A stretch of DNA of 64,000 nt from Acinetobacter tandoii DSM 14970 = CIP 107469 (GTDB taxonomy: Bacteria > Pseudomonadota > Gammaproteobacteria > Pseudomonadales > Moraxellaceae): assembly GCF_000400735.1 (NCBI RefSeq), contig NZ_KE007365.1:448467-512466 (forward strand). The letters are read 5' to 3'. The notes below the pieces were generated by a model that searched no databases, was not told the origin of the DNA, and saw only the letters and a program-made list of their open reading frames with translations. The position numbers and the translations under genes were made by a program. Below are positions 54,716 through 62,121 of the stretch, one piece after another (position 1 is the stretch's first letter; the number at the start of each line of letters is the position of its first letter).

Positions 54716-54786
54716 TGTTGACTTACCTCGTAGTTGTTGACATCAATCAAGCCCCGATCCGCCAAGATTTGATGGGCTTTTTTGTT
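54704..54786 (+). ncRNA. Predicted sar-like antisense RNA over the ant start
   Basis: A plus-strand promoter sits inside ant: -35 TTTACA (54681-54686), 17 bp, extended -10 TGC-TAAAGT (54701-54709), so transcription would begin near 54716. It would end at the hairpin AAGCCC / GGGCTT (54749-54779) followed by six Ts, giving about 70 nt. The RNA would be complementary to the ant start codon and Shine-Dalgarno and to the arc-ant gap. The P22 sar RNA has the same size and position. Entirely predicted. Confidence 0.5.
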
Positions 54787-54801
54787 GCCTGTTGATTTCA
54801 T
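54712..54801 (-). CDS. Tiny ORF in the arc-ant gap (29 codons)
   Basis: ATG overlaps the Arc-like stop (ATGA) and its own TGA overlaps the ant ATG (ATGA). Encodes MKSTGNKKAHQILADRGLID and nine more residues. Its sequence is also constrained by the antisense RNA, so it may be only a translated leader that couples arc and ant. Confidence 0.3.
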   Translation of the reverse strand: MKSTGNKKAHQILADRGLIDVNNYEVSQQ

Positions 54802-54959
54802 GCTTTCGCACTCTCTTGGTTTAATAGAAGTTCAACAGCCTTATTCATTAAATAATTCATTGAACGCTCTTCTTTTTTCGCCTTTTCTTTTAAAGACTCG
54901 TGCAATTCACCTTCTAGGCGAAATCGTACATCTGTAGATTTTTTTTGTTTGGTATTCAT
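54798..54959 (-). CDS. Arc-like ribbon-helix-helix repressor (53 aa)
   Basis: Small DNA-binding protein of exactly 53 residues, the length of P22 Arc. Beta-strand TDVRFRLEG, then helix A LHESLKEKAKKEERS and helix B MNYLMNKAVELLLNQE, the ribbon-helix-helix pattern. Read from sequence, as it is below the usual ORF length. It should bind as dimers to the GCCAC-N5-GTGGC sites upstream and repress its own promoter. Upstream of ant in one transcript, as in P22 immI. Confidence 0.8.
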   Translation of the reverse strand: MNTKQKKSTDVRFRLEGELHESLKEKAKKEERSMNYLMNKAVELLLNQESAKA

Positions 54960-54974
54960 AGTCTCACCCTTATT

Positions 54975-54989
54975 GCCACACTTTGTGGC
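54975..54989. promoter_or_regulatory. Operator copy 1, GCCAC-ACTTT-GTGGC
   Basis: Perfect 5-bp arms with a 5-bp spacer. Lies just downstream of the predicted arc-ant transcription start, 16 bp before the Arc-like start codon. Confidence 0.7.
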
Positions 54990-54997
54990 GTTTAATA

Positions 54998-55026
54998 ACT
55001 ATAGCCGCACTTTGTGGTATTGTAAA
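54998..55026 (-). promoter_or_regulatory. Predicted arc-ant promoter (Pant)
   Basis: Minus strand: -35 TTTACA (55026-55021), 17-bp spacer, -10 TATAGT (55003-54998); start near 54991. The spacer is occupied by operator copy 2. Confidence 0.7.
55004..55018. promoter_or_regulatory. Operator copy 2, GCCGC-ACTTT-GTGGT
   Basis: One arm change from the consensus at each end. Sits exactly between the -35 and -10 of the arc-ant promoter, so binding would block RNA polymerase. Confidence 0.7.
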
Positions 55027-55045
55027 TAGATCAAGACAACATTTT

Positions 55046-55060
55046 GCCACTTTTTGTGGC
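55046..55060. promoter_or_regulatory. Operator copy 3, GCCAC-TTTTT-GTGGC
   Basis: Perfect arms, 42 bp (four helical turns) from copy 2, and 11 bp before the Mnt-like start codon. Suited to autoregulation of that gene. Confidence 0.65.
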
Positions 55061-55071
55061 ATGGAAACTTT

Positions 55072-55380
55072 ATGAGCAACCAAACTGACCACACGATTGT
55101 TAGATTGCGCGTACCGCCAGAGTTAAAATTAAAAATAGAAAAATCTGCTGAAGCAAATAATCGCTCTCAAAGTGCTGAAATGGTAGCTCGGTTAGAACAA
55201 GCCTTCTCGCAAAACCAAAATGATTTTAATGCTGGCTATAACGCTTGCATGGCTCATATGATCATTGCGGTATCAAAAGCCATGTCGGAAAAAGGAATTC
55301 CTTGGAGTGATGTGCAAAAAACATTAATTGAGGTTGTTGATGACTTTCATAGAATTGCGAATGATAAAAAAGCGCCCTAA
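55072..55380 (+). CDS. Mnt/Arc-family ribbon-helix-helix repressor
   Basis: A 102-residue protein divergent from the Arc-like gene. The N-terminal DHTIVRLRVPPELKLKIEKSAEANNRSQSAEMVARLEQAF is a ribbon-helix-helix; the longer C-terminus is helical (MAHMIIAVSKAMSEKG, VQKTLIEVVDDFHRI), as in P22 Mnt, which uses it for tetramers. Mnt represses ant in lysogens. The frame starts at TTG 55054, but ATG 55072 begins the family-like sequence. Ends over a hairpin of the opposite strand. Confidence 0.83.
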   Translation: MSNQTDHTIVRLRVPPELKLKIEKSAEANNRSQSAEMVARLEQAFSQNQNDFNAGYNACMAHMIIAVSKAMSEKGIPWSDVQKTLIEVVDDFHRIANDKKAP

Positions 55381-55387
55381 GGCGCTT
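55366..55387 (-). terminator. Terminator-like hairpin for the minus strand
   Basis: AAGCGCC / GGCGCTT with 4-nt loop; the U-tract (55370-55366) is on the minus strand, downstream of the 187-aa gene. Overlaps the end of the Mnt-like gene. Confidence 0.7.
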
Positions 55388-55407
55388 ATAATTGCCACTA
55401 TTTAGAT

Positions 55408-55971
55408 TTAGACTTGCAAATATTTACAGCTTGATTGCTCTCGCTCCGCAAGCTCCAATTGCTTGCCGTAATCAGTAAGCAGAGTCGCGGCATTCAACTC
55501 ATATTCCTTACCTTTCATAAACTCTAAATAAGCATCAATGTTGGTTGACATTGCGTCAACATAAAGCAACCTTGTTGATTCTGCGCAACCTTGATATTTT
55601 TTTGCTGATATATTTCGTTTAATTTCTTGCATCTTCGTAACTGGTTGTGAAAGAGCAATTCTGCTTGTAGCGCTAGCAACTTGTGCGGCATCTTTCCACT
55701 CAAGAATAATGCCATTTAATTCATTGGCTTGTAGTGGAGTAATTTCTGGGTTTTCAGCAAGTTTTGCGTCCACAACCTGTTTAATTGTTTCTTCTTTAAT
55801 CGCTGTTCCACCTAATTGCTTATCGAGTTCAGCAGCCTTTGCAGCTTCGATCTTTTGTTGATGAGCGATCTCTGCTTGCTTAATTCGTTCCGCATCAGCT
55901 TTATTGCTCTGATTCATAAAGTAGAATAAGACACCTACTAATACCAGTGCACCAATTACCAAGTACTTCAT
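55408..55971 (-). CDS. Membrane-anchored coiled-coil phage protein (187 aa)
   Basis: N-terminal membrane helix (YLVIGALVLVGVLFYFM) followed by a charged coiled coil (ADAERIKQAEIAHQQKIEAA) and a globular part with two Cys residues. No family recognised. A likely moron next to the immI-like module; could act at the envelope, for example in superinfection exclusion, but this is inference. Confidence 0.6.
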   Translation of the reverse strand: MKYLVIGALVLVGVLFYFMNQSNKADAERIKQAEIAHQQKIEAAKAAELDKQLGGTAIKEETIKQVVDAKLAENPEITPLQANELNGIILEWKDAAQVASATSRIALSQPVTKMQEIKRNISAKKYQGCAESTRLLYVDAMSTNIDAYLEFMKGKEYELNAATLLTDYGKQLELAEREQSSCKYLQV

Positions 55972-55980
55972 ACCCCACCC

Positions 55981-56265
55981 TTAAGCATTCCGCCACTCAA
56001 TCTTAACAATCTTTCCACGGCACAAAATTACGGTGTATTCCTGCATATCTACACGATAAACGTATTCAGTTGCAGCACAGTAAAATTGACCATCATCAAG
56101 AACATAATGCTTCGGTCTAGGCTTACCCATTTTTTCAATCAACGATTCTTCAGTTTGACCAACCGAAACAATGTCGCCAGAATTGGTTCTAAAGTTGTTT
56201 GTAGTACTTCCAGCCCAAACAGCGGTAGAAATAACGGTTAAAGCTAAAATTATAAGTTTTTTCAT
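55981..56265 (-). CDS. Small exported protein, BamE/DUF2845-like
   Basis: A 94-residue secreted protein: signal MKKLIILALTVISTAVWA, then SGDIVSVGQTEESLIEKMGKPRPKHYVLDDGQ, which recalls the G-x-S-x-x-x-L-x-x-x-x-G-x-P turn of the SmpA/OmlA fold. Two Cys residues could form a disulfide. Nine bp upstream of the 187-aa gene, so the two probably work together. Confidence 0.65.
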   Translation of the reverse strand: MKKLIILALTVISTAVWAGSTTNNFRTNSGDIVSVGQTEESLIEKMGKPRPKHYVLDDGQFYCAATEYVYRVDMQEYTVILCRGKIVKIEWRNA

Positions 56266-56298
56266 GAATACCCCCTTGTTGTGAGACCTAGTCTATTT

Positions 56299-56892
56299 TT
56301 ATTCCTTTAATTCATCAACAAAACTTTTAAATTGCTTCGCTGCTGCATGTTGTGCCATACGGATAATATTGGATTGAGTAGCAATATTCTGCTTTTCACG
56401 TTTCACTACTGCTTCTGTATAAAGCTTAAATGCTCCATAGGTCATATTCATGATGCTGTCATGGCTATGGCCATTCGATACCAATAACTGGAATGAATCA
56501 AACCAAGTCGAATCCTGATCATTGGTTTCGCTACGTTTCTTACGGCGTTTTGATTTCGGCTCTTTATCGACGAAATATTGCTGATTGGCTTTTAGGCCAG
56601 TTTTGAGAAGTTGTATAAATACTTCCTGATCTTGAGCCGCTTTTAAAATCGCTGGATGGTCCAGATCAGTAATCAACTGAAGCATCACTACACATTCAAT
56701 CAAATGCTTTTGAATTACCTTCTTAAGAATTTCATCTGAATAGTCACTTACATTGCCCAGCATATTCTTGATGGGATCAGCTGCACCTACCCATAAGTCA
56801 AACTGACTCATCTGGATCTGTCGAACTTCAAGTGAGACATCATCAACTTCAAGGCTCAAGCTACGGTTCGATGCAATAAAGAAATCATTCAT
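56299..56892 (-). CDS. Tail assembly chaperone-like protein
   Basis: A 197-residue protein just after the tail-tube gene, the usual site of tail assembly chaperones. It begins MNDFFIASNRSLSLEVDDVS and has a basic patch (KEPKSKRRKKRSE) and a C-terminal helical part. The expected tape-measure gene follows only after 3 kb of regulatory genes. No slippery frameshift site was confirmed. Assignment is by position. Confidence 0.6.
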   Translation of the reverse strand: MNDFFIASNRSLSLEVDDVSLEVRQIQMSQFDLWVGAADPIKNMLGNVSDYSDEILKKVIQKHLIECVVMLQLITDLDHPAILKAAQDQEVFIQLLKTGLKANQQYFVDKEPKSKRRKKRSETNDQDSTWFDSFQLLVSNGHSHDSIMNMTYGAFKLYTEAVVKREKQNIATQSNIIRMAQHAAAKQFKSFVDELKE

Positions 56893-56908
56893 GATTGAAT
56901 CCTAAAAA

Positions 56909-56956
56909 ACAGGCACAAAAAAAGACGCTGATGCGCCTGGTATTCTTTGTGCCTGT
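56909..56956 (-). terminator. Nested hairpin upstream of the chaperone gene
   Basis: Inner stem GGCGC / GCGUC followed by U7 and enclosed by an outer 11-bp stem (ACAGGCACAAA and complement), between tail-tube and chaperone genes on the minus strand. Confidence 0.65.
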
Positions 56957-56961
56957 AAAAC

Positions 56962-57699
56962 TTATGCTACGGAAAATCGATCAATACAGCCAAATGGACC
57001 AGCTTGCGGATCATTCGCTTTGGATGAATCAGCTAAACACTCACCTTCAACATCAAATGATGCAAAGTCTTCATTGATCAAGTCGAATTCAGTATCAGGT
57101 GAGAACTGAACTCGCCACAATTCAACAGAAAGCTTGTCACCCGAGTAAGTATCAATCCCTTTGAATAGTAAGGCGTACTCACGCCCAAAATGCGTCGCCA
57201 TGGCGGTTCGCTCTACCACACCAGCGCTGCCTGACCAAGTTACAGGTCCCGCAGGCTCTACAAGAAATTCGACTGTGCCAAATACCGAATCCAAGCTGTA
57301 AGTGGATGGATCAATATCCGTACTGCCAGTTTTGAAAGCAACCCCAGTTAAATTGCGATGGCCAAGGCTGATCATGTGACCCGCCTGAACAGTACCCAGT
57401 GATTGATCTGCAAGGGCTTGAGCTGTCGTTTTAGCCGTTTCACCACTAAACAAAATATTCTTGTTTTGCTTATTAAGCTCTTCAAGAGATCCACTAAATG
57501 TCACACCAGTAGCTTTACGCAAAATTGCATCTTTTGCGCGTGTCCCATCTATAGCAGTGAAATGATCAGTTGAGTCAGATGAAATCGCAATTTGCATATT
57601 GGGTGCATTACCCATCGTCAAATAAGGCCCCACTACACCATTAGTAATTAATGCGGCAAGCATCTCACCTTGCAGTGAAATTAGATCAGGTTTAGCCAT
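56962..57699 (-). CDS. Major tail tube protein
   Basis: A 245-residue beta-rich protein placed between the connector genes and the chaperone. Features include ATGVTFSGSLEELNKQNKNI, GTVQAGHMISLGHRNLTGVAF and WRVQFSPDTEFDLINEDFAS, a tube-subunit-like pattern with a late Ig-like part. Assigned from size, position and composition. Confidence 0.7.
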   Translation of the reverse strand: MAKPDLISLQGEMLAALITNGVVGPYLTMGNAPNMQIAISSDSTDHFTAIDGTRAKDAILRKATGVTFSGSLEELNKQNKNILFSGETAKTTAQALADQSLGTVQAGHMISLGHRNLTGVAFKTGSTDIDPSTYSLDSVFGTVEFLVEPAGPVTWSGSAGVVERTAMATHFGREYALLFKGIDTYSGDKLSVELWRVQFSPDTEFDLINEDFASFDVEGECLADSSKANDPQAGPFGCIDRFSVA

Positions 57700-57880
57700 C
57701 TACTTTAGCCTCTTTTGTAGTTTTGGTTTGTACAGCAGGCTTATTCTCAGAAGCTTCCATCACTTCTTCAATCACACCACGCTGCAGTAAGTCTTGGATC
57801 TGTGCGGCGGTCAAACCACCAACAATATCCCCAGTACGAAAACGCCCAACAGGTTGCCGGGCTTTGTATTGCTTAGTCAT
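57692..57880 (-). CDS. Small phage protein, paralogue of the 59.3-kb gene
   Basis: A 62-residue protein: KARQPVGRFRTGDIVGGLTA, IQDLLQRGVIEEVM. The core matches residues 4-40 of the product of 59318-59677 (SIGQFMPGDEIKGL, IQALLVSGAIEEY). An acidic/basic tail follows. Function unknown; overlaps the tail-tube gene by 8 nt. Confidence 0.7.
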   Translation of the reverse strand: MTKQYKARQPVGRFRTGDIVGGLTAAQIQDLLQRGVIEEVMEASENKPAVQTKTTKEAKVDG

Positions 57881-57888
57881 ATAAGCTC

Positions 57889-58320
57889 CTATACGAATGT
57901 TTTTGATTCAAACACCAAAGTGATATACACGCAGGTGGTCGAGTAATCCTCCTCAATGGCAACCAAGTCTAGCGGTCTTGCACTTGACGCTGGATTCCAA
58001 CCACATAGAAGCTCTAGAACCTTTTGCGTCAATATCCCAGCTCGGTCCAGTGCCTCAGCACCATTACTCAACTGTGATGCTGCATGGCGCTCAACAACAG
58101 TTACTTCCCATTGCTTGGCAAGCATGTTGGTCGATGATCGTCCCGCATCATCTACTTTACGTACACGGCGGTAATACACTTGGGCGTTTGGAGTTACCTG
58201 TGTCATTTCAGTGATTTTGGCTGAATTAGCAGGTGTATAAATCATCTTAAAGTCTGCAATTTCACTGAGCTTTTCGGCAATTTCAGAACGAACAGCAAAG
58301 AAGTTTTCTGCATCACTCAT
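57889..58320 (-). CDS. Phage tail completion / terminator-like protein
   Basis: A 143-residue protein resembling Mu gp37/DUF1834-type proteins by size and position: FFAVRSEIAEKLSEIADFKM, AQVYYRRVRKVDD, QWEVTVVERHAASQL. Probably joins tail and head. Overlaps the next gene by 8 nt. Confidence 0.6.
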   Translation of the reverse strand: MSDAENFFAVRSEIAEKLSEIADFKMIYTPANSAKITEMTQVTPNAQVYYRRVRKVDDAGRSSTNMLAKQWEVTVVERHAASQLSNGAEALDRAGILTQKVLELLCGWNPASSARPLDLVAIEEDYSTTCVYITLVFESKTFV

Positions 58321-58858
58321 GGGTTAAATGCTCCACAATTATATCCATCACCTCATTTTCATCGGATTCCGTGAGACCTAAGAAAGGACGGCGAGGCATA
58401 TTGACCTTGTATGGTTTACCCATAGTTTCCTGCATAAAATTAGAACGAGATTGACGTACAAATCGATTCCCAACAGTACCGTCACGCCCTTGTCGAAAGT
58501 AGGTCCTTCTCATACGGGCTTCATGATGGATCTCACCACCGAAATGATGAATAGCTGCATACTCAACATCTGTTCCAATCTCAACACCATTCGGCAGAAC
58601 GTTATGAGTAATTGAATTCATCAAGCGTGATGTATCTCGAAGCGTTGTCCCGCCTTGACGAGCCACCCGACCTGAAATACGCCACTTACCCTCTAAGCCT
58701 TCGCCCACCATCCAGCGGCGTCGGATATTGTTTGAGACTGTATAGCCTATCGCCTCAAACAATTGATGCTTAGTTTGATCAAGTCCTGAGAATCGCTCCA
58801 GCGCTTGAACTATTAAAGATTCACCATCTGCCTGAATGGTGATACCCACACCAGCCAT
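58313..58858 (-). CDS. Phage virion morphogenesis protein (Mu gpG-like)
   Basis: A 181-residue tail-completion protein of the gpG family: SRLMNSITHNVLPNGVEIGT, VEYAAIHHFGGEIHHEARM, FLGLTESDENEVMDIIVEHL. These match the virion morphogenesis motif of an alpha-helical start, an IHHFGG loop and PRPFLGL near the end. Confidence 0.83.
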   Translation of the reverse strand: MAGVGITIQADGESLIVQALERFSGLDQTKHQLFEAIGYTVSNNIRRRWMVGEGLEGKWRISGRVARQGGTTLRDTSRLMNSITHNVLPNGVEIGTDVEYAAIHHFGGEIHHEARMRRTYFRQGRDGTVGNRFVRQSRSNFMQETMGKPYKVNMPRRPFLGLTESDENEVMDIIVEHLTHE

Positions 58859-58865
58859 AAGAACC

Positions 58866-59306
58866 TCACTTGATGCTAGGCATCATGTCTAAAGTTGCAT
58901 CACCAAATACACCGCCACGATATGTGCTACCGATCGGCATCGTTGCTGGTGCATTGACAGGCTTCTCTTCAGTGACTTGATTTTGATTATCGAGAATGGC
59001 CAAGACATTTTTTCCATCCCGAACACCTTTTAAGAACTCTTTGGCATCTTCGTAGCGCTTCCGAACTTCTTCGGTAGGCTGCTGAAAGTACAAACGATAG
59101 CGTGCAATATCACACGCTAATCGTTTTAAATTGTTCGGGGTGCTTGGTAGTGGCAGTGCGTATTTGGCAGCAAGATAGCTGTCAATTTCTTCACTTGCGT
59201 CTTGTATAGCATCTTGCACTGCAGTGCCTGACGAAGGATGCATACTTTCCAATTGCTCGATTTCATCTCCAAATCGCTTGGTAAGTTCTTCACGCGTTGC
59301 ATACAT
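58866..59306 (-). CDS. Mu gp36-like protein (DUF1320)
   Basis: A 146-residue head-tail connector of the DUF1320 family: MYATREELTKRFGDEIEQL, QDASEEIDSYLAAKYALPLP, LKRLACDIARYRLYFQQP. Sits between capsid and tail-completion genes as in Mu-like phages. Confidence 0.85.
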   Translation of the reverse strand: MYATREELTKRFGDEIEQLESMHPSSGTAVQDAIQDASEEIDSYLAAKYALPLPSTPNNLKRLACDIARYRLYFQQPTEEVRKRYEDAKEFLKGVRDGKNVLAILDNQNQVTEEKPVNAPATMPIGSTYRGGVFGDATLDMMPSIK

Positions 59307-59317
59307 GGATCACCTAC

Positions 59318-59677
59318 CTATTTTTCAGTTGACGTTGTAGCCTTCTTAGCCTCGGCAGTAGCCTTTTTCAAAGCCGCTTCAGAAGCATTCAGAGATTTCT
59401 CTAAACCTTCAACCTTCGCTTTCAGCTCTGCGACTTCTGCATCAGCTTGGGTTTTACCAGCAATTAGAATTTCTTCATTTGCCTTCAGCTCTGCGACTTC
59501 TGCCGTAAGACTTGCTAACTGAGCCGCGGTACCATCAGCCTTAGGTTCCTTGGGCTCTTGATATTCTTCAATAGCCCCAGATACTAAAAGGGCCTGAATG
59601 CGGTCATCATTCAAGCCCTTGATTTCATCACCCGGCATAAACTGCCCGATGGATTGCTTTGCAATGTACTTTGGCAT
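59318..59677 (-). CDS. Phage protein with coiled-coil tail (119 aa)
   Basis: N-terminal region (AKQSIGQFMPGDEIKGL) paralogous to the 62-aa product of 57692-57880, then a 65-residue Ala/Glu/Lys coiled coil (ASLTAEVAELKANEEILIAG, AEVAELKAKVEGLEKSLNAS). Function unknown; may be a head-tail structural or scaffolding piece. Confidence 0.7.
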   Translation of the reverse strand: MPKYIAKQSIGQFMPGDEIKGLNDDRIQALLVSGAIEEYQEPKEPKADGTAAQLASLTAEVAELKANEEILIAGKTQADAEVAELKAKVEGLEKSLNASEAALKKATAEAKKATTSTEK

Positions 59678-59687
59678 CTAAGCCTCC

Positions 59688-60767
59688 TTATAAGGTAATG
59701 AATCCAGTACCGCCACAAATACCATTTTTGTTGCTCGGGACAACAAGCGGTGCTGATTCTGTAAGAAGCATGATTCCACTTGGATCTTCTTCATACCATT
59801 GACGATCAAAGTATTCCAAAGCCAAACCATTTGCATGGATGTTTTCGATCTTACATTGAGTGACATAACCATTATTGTCAGCAATCAATGCAAAGTAGTC
59901 TTGTGGAATAAAGCGCTTGGTCTGACCTTTGTTTTTGTAGGTAGCATCATACGTCCAGATTTCAATGTCACCCAAGTAGCCTTTGAATTTGGCTGAACGT
60001 GAAGCATTGAGCTCTGGGCGGTACGGAACGCTGATGCCTGCATACGGCGCTACAAACTTCGCTTTGAAGTCTGCATTCTTTTCTAAGACTGACCACACCT
60101 TACCAGTAGTCAGAATCATCTTAGCCTCACCACCATCTTCATCAAGCATGCGCTGAGCCATGGTGTCGATATCCTCGACTGGGGTTGCTCCCACCTGATC
60201 CCAAGCGTTTGCAGGCGTAAATGCTAATGATGCATCGCGGCCGTACGAAACCACATTTTTGGTGTAATCATCCGATTCAAGAATGATTTGGCCAGTGGTT
60301 ACCAGTTCAGCTGCCATCAAGATTTTACGGTTATCGATTGCATCATGGTTACGCTTCATGGTTTCAATCTGCGCAATCACGTATTGCTCTGATGTACTGA
60401 GCTGATTACTACCAGTTGAGATAATGTTGGAGTCTCGCAAACGAGCCAGTAATGCTGTATCCCATGCAGTTGCAGGGGTAATCTGATTCTTTGGTTTGAG
60501 GTAAGCTGGGTTTAAATGTTGCACTTGAATCGCAGTTGTGCGGTCGAATGGTTTACCAGGAATCTGCGGAGCAACCAAAGGTGCAATATCAGATTCAGTT
60601 TCAAGCTCAGCAATAGGAACTGTGCTTGTGGTAAATGATTTGCGACGAGGGAATAGCTTGTCCAACAACCACGTATCCATTGGCGCATAGTTCGAGTGAA
60701 TGAGAGCTAATTCATCTACACCTAACAGCTCAAGCGGTGCATTATTAATTACAAAACTTTGTGGCAT
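59688..60767 (-). CDS. Major capsid protein (lambda gpE family)
   Basis: A 359-residue capsid subunit of the major capsid protein E family: LALIHSNYAPMDTWLLDKLF, VPIAELETESDIAPLVAP, PGKPFDRTTAIQVQHLNPAY and a C-terminal YEEDPSGIMLLTESAPLVVP. Preceded by a decoration-protein gene as in lambda. HK97-type fold expected. Confidence 0.88.
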   Translation of the reverse strand: MPQSFVINNAPLELLGVDELALIHSNYAPMDTWLLDKLFPRRKSFTTSTVPIAELETESDIAPLVAPQIPGKPFDRTTAIQVQHLNPAYLKPKNQITPATAWDTALLARLRDSNIISTGSNQLSTSEQYVIAQIETMKRNHDAIDNRKILMAAELVTTGQIILESDDYTKNVVSYGRDASLAFTPANAWDQVGATPVEDIDTMAQRMLDEDGGEAKMILTTGKVWSVLEKNADFKAKFVAPYAGISVPYRPELNASRSAKFKGYLGDIEIWTYDATYKNKGQTKRFIPQDYFALIADNNGYVTQCKIENIHANGLALEYFDRQWYEEDPSGIMLLTESAPLVVPSNKNGICGGTGFITL

Positions 60768-60770
60768 GAC

Positions 60771-61136
60771 TTACACCTTTGATAGTTCGATTTTGTTTTT
60801 AGATGCCTTGGCACGTGCCGCATCGTACTTGTCAGCTGTTAACGCAACACCTGAAATTGAAACCGCTTCAATGCTAAAAACACCACCAATGAAGTACGGA
60901 ATTTCAGTTCCTTTTGCTGCCGCTTCTGTTGCTTGAGCAGCAGTTAACGTTGCACCACAAATAACATCCCACGTTGATTCATCTGCAGCGTGGGTAAGGA
61001 CATTTGCAGCAGATACAACAAGCAAATCCCCTTCTTTGTATGCTGTAGCTGTTGTCACCTTACCGTTAGCACGGCGTGTTTTACCGACATCCAAATTGAA
61101 TGGTCGAGATTGATGCGAAGTTGAGATAGTAGTCAT
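60771..61136 (-). CDS. Head decoration protein (gpD-like)
   Basis: A 121-residue protein that fits lambda gpD: SRPFNLDVGKTRRANGKVTT, AYKEGDLLVVSAANVLTHAA and CGATLTAAQATEAAAKGTEI. gpD trimers stabilise the expanded head. Three bp upstream of the capsid gene. Confidence 0.83.
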   Translation of the reverse strand: MTTISTSHQSRPFNLDVGKTRRANGKVTTATAYKEGDLLVVSAANVLTHAADESTWDVICGATLTAAQATEAAAKGTEIPYFIGGVFSIEAVSISGVALTADKYDAARAKASKNKIELSKV

Positions 61137-61139
61137 CTA

Positions 61140-62114
61140 TTAAGCCCCTTGCTTCTGAGCTGCAAAAGCCTTAGCTCCTGCAGTAAATTGATGCTCTTGG
61201 TTACCACCTTGCCCCTGCTGTCCACCCTGACCACCCGTAGCTTGATGACTAAACAAGTGCTGTAAGTGAGCTGGAACGACGTTGGTTTGCTGTTGACCTG
61301 CAGGTGGTGCTGGCTGCTGTCCTGAGAACTGTTTTAGTTGCTGAGACATGAAGGCAAATGAAGCATCATCCATATTGGTATATGACGTTTTTTCTTCAGC
61401 GCTGAACTGCTTACTCAAGGCGGTTTCCAGTGCTTTAATGTCTTCTTCACGCTTATCCGCTTTGAACTTTTTCAGCTCATTTTGCGCAGCATCACGATCT
61501 TGCTCCGCTTTTTCACGAGCAGCTTTTTCTTTTTCGAGTTCGGTCACGTCCGTTTCCTCTTGGTTGAAAGTTTTTGATTTAGGGCTATGACTTGCTGCCA
61601 CAGCATTTGTATTGTCATCCGCACCTAAAGCACAGAAAGACACTTCGCGAATACGACCGCCACGGAATACGGTGATAGGTCCTTGGTGAACCTTCCCATT
61701 TACCATTACAGATGCATCAGCTTTGATTTCTTCGATTGAAGATGGCTCAATACGTACTGACATTTGCCATGGAAAGCCGTCATCTGAGTCTTGGGCTACC
61801 TGAGTACCAAACTCATTACTCATCAAGTCACCAGAGACAGTTAATCCTGTTTGGTGGTTAATTGAGTGCGTATTGATTGCACCTGCACGCTGACTCGATC
61901 GATGCTCAAGTAATGCAGGAATGCGTCCTTTCAATTGCATTGAATCAAGATCAAAGACGATTCGATCCCAATACCAATGGTCTGTAATAACTTCTCCGCT
62001 GTAAGCCACGCCGGAGAAGGTACGTTTTTTCTTACCCTCTTCAGCCTGATTTACATTTAGCTGCCCAAGCTGAAAGCAATACTGATTGGGCTTATCTTCT
62101 TCTGGCATTTTCAT
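61140..62114 (-). CDS. Head maturation protease with scaffold tail
   Basis: A 324-residue protein. The N-terminal protease domain has GVAYSGEVITDHWYWDRIVF, IPALLEHRSSQRAGAI and VSFCALGADDNTNAVA. The C-terminal half is a charged coiled coil then Gln/Gly-rich, as in Mu gpI-type protease-scaffolds in which the tail is removed. Two ATGs (62114, 62108) compete; GGAG is better spaced for 62108. Confidence 0.78.
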   Translation of the reverse strand: MKMPEEDKPNQYCFQLGQLNVNQAEEGKKKRTFSGVAYSGEVITDHWYWDRIVFDLDSMQLKGRIPALLEHRSSQRAGAINTHSINHQTGLTVSGDLMSNEFGTQVAQDSDDGFPWQMSVRIEPSSIEEIKADASVMVNGKVHQGPITVFRGGRIREVSFCALGADDNTNAVAASHSPKSKTFNQEETDVTELEKEKAAREKAEQDRDAAQNELKKFKADKREEDIKALETALSKQFSAEEKTSYTNMDDASFAFMSQQLKQFSGQQPAPPAGQQQTNVVPAHLQHLFSHQATGGQGGQQGQGGNQEHQFTAGAKAFAAQKQGA

Positions 62115-62121
62115 GCTCCAT

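Noticed and set aside
54737..54742. TTGACA as a -35 for an antisense RNA
   Set aside because: A start from it would fall inside or beyond the hairpin that should end the RNA, and no -10 fits; the TTTACA/TAAAGT pair upstream is better.
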